DNA of 64,000 bases from the NCBI RefSeq assembly GCF_032854445.1, contig NC_088306.1, positions 23,405,764-23,469,763 of the forward strand. The letters are read 5' to 3'. Positions 13,701-25,700 of the stretch are shown in pieces. A program made the translations under genes and the position numbers. Below the pieces are notes generated by a model, which did no database searches, was not told the DNA's origin, and saw nothing but the letters and a program-made list of their open reading frames with translations. Position 1 is the first letter of the stretch, and every line of letters begins with the position of its first letter. This stretch comes from Liolophura sinensis. Taxonomy: Eukaryota > Mollusca > Polyplacophora > Chitonida > Chitonidae.

Positions 13701-16700
13701 AATACCTTGTGGTTTAAACTCTTTAGACAAAACCTGGGCAATCTCTTTCATCCACATATTTGTGTTGGAGATAATGTGGCGCTTCCCTGCAGGATTACAC
13801 GTACCAGTAAGTCACAGTGTTATCAACACATCAAAGATAAATTCATTTATTTATTTCACTGATGTTCTCATGTATGATTTACTTATACAACAGTGGTTGT
13901 TTGTGGGCTGAGGAAACCTGAGTGCCTGGAATAAATGCAACTTTCGCCAGGTAAGGTGATAAATGTGCTGATGGTGATGCTGGGATTGAACCAATTCAAT
14001 GAGAGCTGGACTGGATCCTGCAATCTCACTGGAGAATACACTACTTCAACATAATGAGCCAGAGATGAAGCCCATGTGAATGATCAACATATTACTGAAA
14101 ACTATCCAGTCTATTATTTTCATGTGAATACCCTTGGTAATGCATTCAAAAGCTGAACTCACAGTCCAATACTACAGTGTATTTTCAATGTCACTCCAGT
14201 TACATGTCAAACTAAACATTATCTTTATGTAACAAACTCATCGCAAAGGAGTTATATTGAGAGTGCTGATTCACAGAACATCATGTCAAAGACACTAAAC
14301 GAGACACTCTATCCAGCCAATGCATAATGGCCCCTGAATGCTACACACTGTAAATGAAAGCAACTTTAGAAGTCTAAACAAAAATCCACATTTCACCCAC
14401 TTAGCTCTTATCTTATTTATCACCTGTTCTCTGCAAGGACCCCGGGGAACTCAAATCTATGAATAAAATAATACTGCAACTTGCCTGCGGCATCAGGATT
14501 CACCATTGCCTTGATATGAGCGGCAGCCACATCTCTCACATCCACAACGGGCAGGTTGATTTTGGGGACCATTGGCATGGAGCGTTCCATCAGCCGCTTA
14601 ACCACCTGCCATACAAGTATAGAATCATATTCCTAGTCAACCGTTAGATCAGACATGTCAGAGGACAGTAATGAAGTCGAGGCATGAACACCTAAGTTAT
14701 GTTAAAGATTTCACAAGCTGTTAACCCATTTGTCGTAATCCTTGTCAAGCAACTATATGATGTTTATTTCAAAACATATCTAAACATTCCACTGGCTGAA
14801 TACCATTTATATTCTTTGAAATAATGTAACATCACTTGACAAAGATCTAGACAAGTTGTAGAAAACTTTGTCAAATGTTCTATTCATTATTATCAAGGAA
14901 TAAACCAGTTTTAACAAGAATTCTACAAGTATTGCTTTCCAATATACGTTCCCTTAAGTGGTTTCAGGTGTCAGAAGAAGTCCATTACAGAATAAAGACA
15001 CAATTTTGATAAAATTCAGTGGTCCTTTTTGCGCAGACAATAATGCCTGCATGCACGGAACAGACAGTGAAACACAAAAATGATGGCTGGGCTGATCAGC
15101 CATTGCAAAGACCAAGAAAACTACCTAGGTGGTCAATTGAATGAGAGCTTATGTGATAACCAATGCCATTTATTTATTTATTTCATTGGTGTATTACGCC
15201 GTAACCAAGAATATTTCACTTATACGATGGCGGCCAGCGTTATGGTGGGTGGAAACCAGGCAGAGCCCGGGGGGAAACCCACGACCATCTGCAGGTTGCT
15301 GACATACACCATAAGCAATGGTTTGAACGGACAGTGATATCTGTTTAGCAGGAACATGTTTCACGTTCAGATGCCACACATGTTTTTGTTACAGGTCAGT
15401 TTTTCGACCTTTTGTGTGCCTTCTCACTGGCTTAAAGAATACATACATGTAAAGGGTTCTATAACGTGAAGAGTTTTGTTTTAAGGAAAATGAAGAAAGA
15501 CATGCAACCAAAACTGGGTCATATTTGATATTTCTTAACAACTCTTTTATTTTATGCATATTTTCAGTCAGTGGTCGGAAACATTCAAAAATGACATCAT
15601 CCATGAACATACTGTAAAGGTACGACCAGTTTAGCATACTGTCAGCAACCTGCGGATGGTCGTGGGTTTCCCCCGGGCTCTGCCCGGTTTCCACCCACCA
15701 TAATGCTGGCTGCCATCGTATAAGTGAAATATTCTTGAGTACGGCGTAAAACACCAATCAAATAAATAAATAAATAAATACATGTATATTACACTGAAAA
15801 CACAAAATAAACTAAGTTATTGATGGTTATAACTACTTACCTCCATGCTTGTACACTGTGACCCATGGAGCACTGGGCCCATGACGTAGGCTGGGTTGAT
15901 CACGGCCAACTCCACCTTGTCGTCATCTGTCAACACATCAGTCAATACAATGATCAACACGTCAACACATCAGTCAATACAATGATCAACACATCAGTCC
16001 ATACAATAATCAACACGTCAACACATCAGTCAATACAATGATCAACATGTCAACACATCGGTCAATACACTGATCAACACATCAGTCAATACACTGATCA
16101 ACACATTAGACAATACAATGACCAACATGTCAACACATCAGTTAATACAATGATCAACACATCAGTCAACACACTGATCAACACATTAATAAAAACATCA
16201 GTCAACACATATCGATCAATACAAAAGAAACATTGACATCATGACACGCCAATCAGCACATTCATTGAAACACATTTGTGTTGTTCTATTTGAGAATTGC
16301 CACCATACATTTCTATTGGCCCAATGAAATTAAGATAAATCTTTCGATGATACATGAGGAAGAACTTGAAATGTTCAATGAGCAGTCCAAACACGAGTTA
16401 TGGCCACATAGTTATATCCATTGTAATATTAACAGTAATTTTGGTCTGTTGCAAACCAATGCTCTTTACAAGGCTAAGCAACTTGTAAACAGCCTACGAC
16501 TGATGAGTGGAAGATCGTGCAATGCGCTTGCTTTTTCTGAGCCGATCATGAGCTTGCCACCTCAGATGTACCTCAAGTGCAGATATGGTACACATAATTA
16601 GGGTCAGGGGAGCAATACTTACTGTTTTATTTACAGTCTTTCATCACAGCAACACAAGTTAACCTGTCTTAAACTGCACTAGTCATACTTGTAGCTTGTT

Positions 16701-19700
16701 AACGAGGAGCTTAACATCTCTGCTCAGGCAATCTGGATATAAACTTACCAGGAAGTTCCTTGATATACTCCCATGCAGCCTTCTCAGCCAGAGTTTTGCT
16801 CTTGGCATAAGCATCCAGTTTTTCGGGGTTGGCCCAATCCTCTTCAGAGTAGACTTTACCCTCCTCGCCTGTGATGCCACCTGGTATGGAAAAAGGGAGA
16901 TAACTTAGGGTATTAATCACAATAGCCAATAACAATATAAATTATACACTGTTCTGTAAACATTATCTGCAAAACCTGTTTATCTACAGTATATTTATTT
17001 ACTTATTCGACTGGTGTTATTTTCAATACTGTGACACATTTTCCTCTGCTGTTGTTTGTGTCTACCTACAGCGTGCGGATGGTTGTGGGTTTCCACCAGG
17101 CTCTCTCTGGTTTTCTCCTGCCATAATGCAGGCCGCCGCTGTATACGTGAAATATTTTTGGGTACAGCGTAAAACATCAATCAAATAAATAAATAGCCAA
17201 TCCTTTCTGAAAAACTGTGTTTGCCTAAATATATATTTTAGAATGAATGGATCTATATTTTTTTTCCATTATATATTTCCATATTATGTACATCGTTGTT
17301 GTTCAGGGTTCCGTCATAAATTCCCTCTCAACATTAAAGGAAAATGTTTTTCTAAGACTTTCAAGGACCAAAAATCCCATGATTCCCAGAACTTTCAAAA
17401 GGACCAAAAATCCCATGTTTTCCAGGACTTTCAAAAGGACCAAATCCCAAGTTTTCCAGGATTTTCAAAATCACACGTTTTCCAGCACTTTCAAAAGGAC
17501 CAAAATCCCACGTTTTCCAGGACCTTCAAGGACCAGAATCCCATGTTTTCCAGGACTTTCAAGGACGATTAATGAAACTATTTATGAAAGGAATTTTAGG
17601 TCTTGGACAACATTTGACAAAGTAGATTAAAGAACTTATTCCAAATTGAGCTCTTCTTTCAACAACATTTTTGTCACAAACTTGAAAACTTTCCAACCAA
17701 ATTTAAAAAAAGTTCTATCTTCCAAACCAAACTCTTTTTCAAGAAATTTTAGTCAAGATCTTGTAAATTTTTCAACAAAATTCATTGCCTTATCCCAGAC
17801 TCAGTTCTATTTCAATAAATTTTGTGTTGACCCTTGAAAACCTCTCAACAATATTCATGAAATTTCAAAAGACTAATTAACCCTGTTACTGACTGACCAG
17901 AGATGGCTGCCACGGAGCTGGTGAGCACGATGCGCTTGACCGACTTAGCAGCCACGCAGGCCTTCAGAACACTCTGTGTGCCCTCCACGGCTGGTTGAAT
18001 TAGGTCATTCTCATCCTTGGGGATCTGGTTTGGGAACGGGCTCGCAACATGAATCAGGTAGGTGGCATCTTTCACCGCCCTAAAAAAACAAAAACAATGT
18101 ATGACAGACAAATTGATTATGGTAGTTGTTTATAGGTATAACTGTTTTCCACATGATATCGGATGGAAACATGATGGTGCCTGATTGTAGGTGATCGATT
18201 TGTAGATTTACAAAAATGTACAAAATTAGCAGTAAATGCTTTACTAGAATGAGAACCATTATCATATACATGTAATATAAGCACTTTCACACACTATGTA
18301 AGAACTGCAGATCCTTTTTGCCAAGATGTTTATTTCTGTTTATTATTTATTTCATTGTTGTTCAATGTCATATTCAAAAATGTTTCAGGTTTCAAAATGA
18401 CAATCATGCAGTTTTATGGATGGAGGAAAGAAGTGTGCCTTGAGTAAGCCACCAACCTTTGGCAAGGTGCTGACAAACTTTCCCACATGTTACATATGGA
18501 AGACAAATAGTCTTCAATGAGCATAAGACAGCCCTACGAGTGTTGTAGAATGTTTTTTATCAAAAAAGATCCACAAATTCTCTGTCCAAGGCCAAGTTTG
18601 AACCTGGATCTTGTGATTGAAAGGCAAGCACCTTTTTATTTATTTATTTATTTGACATATACTAGAGCATACCGGTGGAAGGAAACCAGGTGGAGCACTG
18701 TGGAAACCCATGACCATCTACAGGCTGTTGACAGATCTTACCACATACAGTTGAAGAGGAAGCCAGTGTGAGCTGGACATGAACTCATGGCGAACTCATA
18801 GCAACTGCTGTGCTGCGCTGGCGCGCTAACCACTTCGGCCATGGTGGCAAGGGCAAGTGCCTTTGTAAACCACACTCCCTTATGTACTTATTTCAGGAAG
18901 CTTTGAGAGTGAGTGAGTGCTTGGGGTTCAACATCGTACTTAACAATTTTTCAGTCGTATAAGGATGAAGGGGTCCTTAAAGTGCATGTAATGTACTCCT
19001 TGTTGCAGGACAGATTTCCACCACTCTTGTATCTAGTGCTGCTTCACTGAGATGACTTACCGAAGGCAAGCAAGCCGTTCCACCCGAGCCATTATACTGA
19101 TACGGGTCAACCAGTCATCCCCTTAATGCTGAACACCTTGCGAGGAAGCTACAACTTCCTTTTTTTTTTAGGTTTTAGGTGTGGCCCGACATAGGATTGA
19201 CCCTGGATCTACCGCCCCCAAAACGGACGCTCTTCCAACTGCGCTATCGGGGCCAATTCAGGAAGCTTTAAGATGTTGTATGTTCGCATGTCCACTAGAT
19301 GTCTTCACTGACCACAGAGGTAAAAAATGACACTAGATTTGATCATGCAATCTCACTGGCGTGACGACTAGTCATTTTCTGGGAGAGTCTATTTTCTATG
19401 CCTAAAAGCCCAATTCCTCACTTTAAAACACCCCAAATGATCATAAATTTTGTCCACTAACTTGCCCATTTTTCCTGATTCTGAGAGTTCTACTGAGTTT
19501 AGATAGATGTTGTAAGGTTTGCTTGAAGCATGGGATGATATTCTACTGGAAAATTATTTCAGCACTGGAAAAGTTTCAGCACCATAAATTATATTTTGGG
19601 ACATTTATATGCCTCTGAAAATGCAATTTTGTGGGCAAAATTTGAGGTGATTTAGGGTAACACTTACGCATCCCAGGAATCTGGCTTAGTTAGATCAGCC

Positions 19701-22700
19701 TCCACCAGTTCCAGCTTGTACTGAGCTTCAGGGCATAGCTCGTTAAGCCGCTTCGTTTTGGCTTCATCCTGAACGCTCCGCAGGGTTCCCCTCACACGAT
19801 ACTGCCCCGATTCCTGCAACTGCTGGATGATGTGGGTGGCGATGAACCCAGATGCCCCCGTGACAACCACCACTGTAAGACAAGGAAAACAGAGAGGAAA
19901 ATAAAATAGATGCCTGGCGAAACTGAGACTTCAAGCCCTTGACCAATGAAGTGGCAAATCCAGTTTAAATCAATTTAAATTAGTCCAGTAGCTTCTCGGT
20001 TCTTGACACTTTTCTACACCTTTCATGTGACTGATCCTCACTCATATTTAACACCAAATGAAATATTTTTAAATGCAGTGCAAACTATTCTTGAATGCTG
20101 TGCGAAATATCCTTGACTGCTGAATGAAATATTCTTGAGCACAATGTGAAAGATTCTTGAGTGCAATGTGAAAGATTCTTGACTGCTGTGTGAAAGAGTC
20201 TTGAGCCAAATGTGAAATATTCTTGAGCACAATGTGAAAGATTCTTGAGTGCAATGTGAAAGATTCTTGACTGCTGTGTGAAAGAGTCTTGAGCCAAAAT
20301 GTGAAAGATTCTTGAGCGCAATGTGAAAGATTCTTGAGTGCAATGTGAAATATACTTGAATGCATTCAGAACAAGTAAGGCCAGTAGCCATGCACTTGGG
20401 TACACATATATCAACCATTACCAGTAGAACTATGTTAAAGAGAAAAAGAAATAAGGTCATTGACACTCAGATCTTAACGCAGATACATATAGAAATTGCA
20501 TGTTCCAAGCTCATTATTACATATGGGTCCCTGCTGCAAACTGGCGTGGTCTGACAGGTACCTGGTTAACATGCAAACAACATGAGCAAACCACACAGGC
20601 TAAATCAAGTTTTTCTGTAACCGCTTTAGATCCTGTCAAAGGTTACTGAAGCGGTTGCCACGGAAACGGAAAAGCCAGACGTGGGATCGTCAGGATGGTG
20701 CCGCTGTCGTACACGGGCAATGTCTTCTTGATGAGAAAATCAATACAAGTGCTGCCTTTAAATTCAGACCGGGTCGCACAGGGAAAGTTATTGGACAAAG
20801 CCTGGTCTGGTATCCCAGACACAATAACCTGAGGCAAAGCTTGCTGGAGAAGCCTTAAGGCTGCGCAACGTGCTTGGGGATCAATACAGCATGGTCGCAG
20901 TCAGACAGATTTGACTCATTGCTTCAGCCTGCATGCATGGTGAGGCGATTGCACCATGGATGCATGAATGCAAAGTAGTTCTGAGGCTGCAGCATTCCAA
21001 CGCACAAATTTTGCAAAGGTGCAAGCCGCAAATATTAACCTGTGCATGGTATTTTAATCATAATTGTAAGCAGTATCAAAATGCATGAATACATTTAAAA
21101 ATTGAATCAATGATTAGTTGATTGACAGATTGTTACTTTATAACACCATGTTCACGAATTTTTTTACTTTTTTACGAGTCCAGTAAGTTTTATGAGGGAT
21201 GAAAATGACGTGCCATCGTCTTTTGGCAAGTTAATGATAAGCTTTCTTATGTACAGATTTGCATGCCGTATTGGTGGAAGAAAAGTGGTCTTTTATGAAC
21301 TTTACCGGTGACGTAATGTAAAAATGTTAAATGTACATATACAAGAACGTACTGACCAATGCGCCTGGAAGAATCCATACAATCTCTGTCAAATTAGGAC
21401 AGGAATGAACTCTTGTACAAAACCGCTTTTGGAACGTAAACTGTATTCAACATTAAAAGCCAACGTTTCATTTACATGCATCACTCATTCCTGTCAGTTT
21501 TGTTAATAAATGGTAATAATAATTGTAGGGTTTTCATCTTAAATTAAAATTAAATTTTGTATTTAACTCCTGTTGAAGGCATGGATGGATATGAAGGTAA
21601 GAGTAAAAAAAGTTAAATTTGGGAGAGCAAATGCATATTTATTGGAAACGTTTAAAATTGCAATAATTCAATTTTCCAATGTCATATCAGTGTGAATGTC
21701 GTTTATCTCTTTTTGTGCTGGAACTCTCCAAATAAAAATTCAACACAAATTCTTTGTTTTTTCAAGTCCTTCAGTACAAGTGGAATCATGGCTTTAATAT
21801 CATATTTTATATCCTTTAATACACATGCACATAAGAGTATTTAAAAGATTCATTTGATGCTCAGCCTCACAAAGAGACCACATCAATGGCGACAGTCCAC
21901 CATCCAACTGGAAAAGCACACTTTGGCAAAGGTCATTCAAAATTGGGGGCCTCCGTGGCTCAGTCGGTTAGCGCGCCTCAGAAGCCTCTCACCAATGTGG
22001 TTGCTGTGAGTTCAAGCCCAGCTCATGCTGGGTTCCTCTCCGGCCGTCAGTGAGAAGGTCTGTCACAACCTGCTGATGATCGTGGGTTCTGCCCGGTTTC
22101 CTCCTACCATAATGCTGGCCGCCATCGTATAAGTGAAATATTCTTGAATGTGGCATAAAACACCAATCAAATAAATAAATAAATAATTCGAAATTATTGC
22201 TATCTTTAAGGCTTTAACTCTGGTTCCACACTGCTCATGTAGCCAATCATTACTGTTAACATATTCACCAGAAAATGCAAAACAAAGGAAGGAGTCAAAT
22301 TAGATTTATTTGATACCTACTAATTACAGCAGATTTTAGCTGTTTGATCTAGAATATGCTAGCAGTGTAATAAAATCAATTCATTTTCTTACACAAAGTA
22401 TGCACAAATTGTGTAAGAATAAATTAAATCCAATAAATAAAGAAAACATAAAAAAGCCTTTATCACTGAATCCGAATGAATATACACATATGTACACAAA
22501 TGTAGGTATCATCGGAGTACCTGTTTTCTTGGTATAATAGGCTTACAATTTCCATTGGGGCAGACTGTATATACACTACAGGTACAGTCAATGTTTGTTA
22601 CTGATGTCATTACATCTTCGTCAGATTTTGTTTCCAGTTACAATTGTGATTGCTGATCCCACAGAGATCTGTGATCATAATGTAGCCTCTCCCAAATCCC

Positions 22701-25700
22701 CAGTCCCCCTCCCCCAAATTCCCTGCCCCGCTCTCCGCAGAGACCCTCGGTCATAAGTGTTCAGTGATCCTAGATAGTACAGAGTGCAGTCATCCTTGAT
22801 AGTAGCCTACAGAGCACAGTGATCCTCAACAGTAGCCTACAGAGCACAGTGATCCTTGATAGTAGCCTACAGATCAGTGATCCTTGATAGTAAGCTACAG
22901 AGCACATTGATCCTTGACAGTAGCCTACAGAGCACAGTGATCCTTGATAGTAGCCTAAAGAGCACAGTGATCCTTGATAGTAGCCTACAGAGCACAGTGA
23001 TCCTTGATAGTAGCCTACAGATCAGTGATCCTTGATAGTAGCCTACAGAGCACAGTGATCCTTGATAGTAGCCTACAGAGCACAGTGATCCTTGATAGTA
23101 GCCTAGAGCACAGTGATCCTTGATAGTAGCCTACAGATCAGTGATCCTTGATAGTAGCCTACAGATCAGTGATCCTTGATAGTAGCCTACAGAGCACAGT
23201 GATCCTTGATAGTAGCCTACAGATCAGTGATCCTTGATAGTAGCCTACAGATCAGTGATCCTTGATAGTAGCCTACAGAGCACAGTGATCCTTGATAGTA
23301 GCCTACAGAGCACAGTGATCCTTGATAATAGCCTCCCCCAAATCCCGTCCCCCTCCCCCAACTTCCCTGCCCCGCTCTCCGCACCAGGGCTGTCTGACCT
23401 GTCTAAAGCACTCTTTGTTATTTGTTGCCACATTCCTAGTATTAGAGCTATTAACCAATCAGAATACAACCAAAGGTCATCACCTTTCCATAGGGCACGT
23501 CCATCCCCTGTTCCTTCCTTCAACTATCTGATGGTAACATAGATAAGCTCGCATACATCATAAACTTGTCAGCATTCTGACCACTTTGTCATCCCAGCCA
23601 TGTTTATTACAGACTGTATATCCAGTAAAATTGCACCAAGCCAGCTATAGTGCCCTGCTTCCGCATACTGTGTTCAAATATCATTGGCAATAACAGGCCA
23701 GCCGCCAGAAAGGTCAGGTGTGAGACTGTTAATCAATGTTGTCGTCGTTGTTGATGACATAGAGGATTTTTACTGACCCTCAGCCAAAATACATGTAGGA
23801 CATTTCCTTTAAACGCATGTCAACAAATCTAGAATGAGCTAGCAGTGTGAAAAAACTTGGTTGCCAACATTATGCAGTAAAAAATACCAGAACAACCAGG
23901 CTATGACAGGTTCACATAGTGCTTGATTTTAAAAAAACCCTGCCAAATAGACCTCTGCTGGATTTGAACCTGTGACCTCAATGCTCAGGTATTGATCAGC
24001 TGCTGCAAGAACAGGCTGGGCTTTTACTGACTGATCAGCCAGCCATGGTCCCTGGATAATTAAAGCTATATTGGACTAGCTCTGCTGTATGTCACTGCTT
24101 TACATGCTGTATGGTGTGACACAGAGCAAGCTGATTTGGCCTGGCATCTAAGATGGATCATACAGGCAAAGGCCAATTGGACAGGTATAACAAAAGATAC
24201 AGCTGTAGACTGCGGTCCCGCTGGAAATGCAATAAATATGGACAGTGGACAAGTGGCCTTATCAGATCTGTCCAGCAGAAAGGACAATGGCAACAGCCGC
24301 CTCCATATATCACGCATGTAGATGTATGCTGTATTGTTGTCAGCCTAGGTGGACAGCCCCAGAAAGCATGGACCATAAAACCTGAGGGGCCAGGCTTGGT
24401 GGCTATGATCCAGAAGCATACGCTAAAATTATAAGTGGATGTGTCTGGGTATGACAAAACCTCTGATACACTTTGGCTAGAGACAACAGTGAACCTTTAT
24501 AGATTGTATGCTGTCATAAGCAACAGATATACGTATATATATACATATATGTAGACATATGTGTGTGTGTGTGTGTGTGTGTGTTCAGATCAAAAAGAAA
24601 GGCATGGAGTCACAACGGAATGCACAGAGTCATAAAACCATTTGCTTCAGGTGGCTATCCAGAGGAATGCTAAAACATTCGTTAATGTGTCTGGGTAGAA
24701 CAAATAAATTGGCACATATCGGTCATAGACGGCGGTCAAACATATATGTTGTCACAATAATGAATATAGTACATGTTCAAATCACACAAAAATCACACAA
24801 AAATCACACAGAGTAATATTAATCTGTCTACATGTAAGTGTCGAAACAGGCATTCACATAATATACCAGCCAGGAACCAAGATGCATGTTCCAGGTCAGG
24901 TTCCACACAAACTACATGTACCAAAGAACTAAGAAAGTATATAAAGTACGAAAACAGGACAAAATCACGCAAAGAGAAGCAGTCAGCAGTCTTCAATGAT
25001 GTTAGAAAGACGCAAGGCAAGTCATTTGCCCACGTGAATGTTTCATATGGCCGCCAAGTTTAATGGTTGGAAAGTGGCCGATGTAACATACAATAAGTAC
25101 AATGGCCGATGTTATATATAGTCACAGAGAGCTGATTGTGAGTTCCATTTTACCACCGTGTAATTTCAATGGACAAGGGCTAAGATGAGATAGAGTCTAG
25201 ACTGTAGCCACGGCCTAGCTTGATGCTAATGTCACAGACTTGTGACTTCTACGTTGATAGATGTTAGCTGTTGATCATTACAGGAAGCTAATTACATGTA
25301 TTTGTTGTATCAGGAATTATATACCAGTGTATATGTACAAGTCTAAAGAATATAGTAATGCTTTTTGAGAAAATTGCTGGGTGCTCACATTATTAATGTG
25401 TATGTGCAACATTAGATCATCCTGGTCTGCAACAATAATTTAGCGGTATGCAACAGTAGGTGGTCAAGGTGTGCAACAATAATGCTTCAGTGTGCAACTT
25501 CAGATCATCCAGGCTTGCAACAACAACTTAGTGGTATGCAACAGTAGGTGGTCAAGGTGTGCAACAAGAATGCCTAAGTATGCAATATCAGATCATCCAG
25601 GTTTGCAATAATAACTGTAGCAGTATGCAACAGAAGGTGATTAATGTGTGCAACAATAATACCTAAGTATGCAATATCGGATCATCACGGTTTGCAATAA

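Noticed and set aside
19160-19254. A functional tRNA gene on the minus strand
   Set aside because: A- and B-box-like sequences are present, but they head a roughly 350-bp SINE and the cloverleaf is imperfect.
22770-23331. CRISPR-like regular array
   Set aside because: Units are contiguous with no unique spacers, and the genome is animal. It is a minisatellite.
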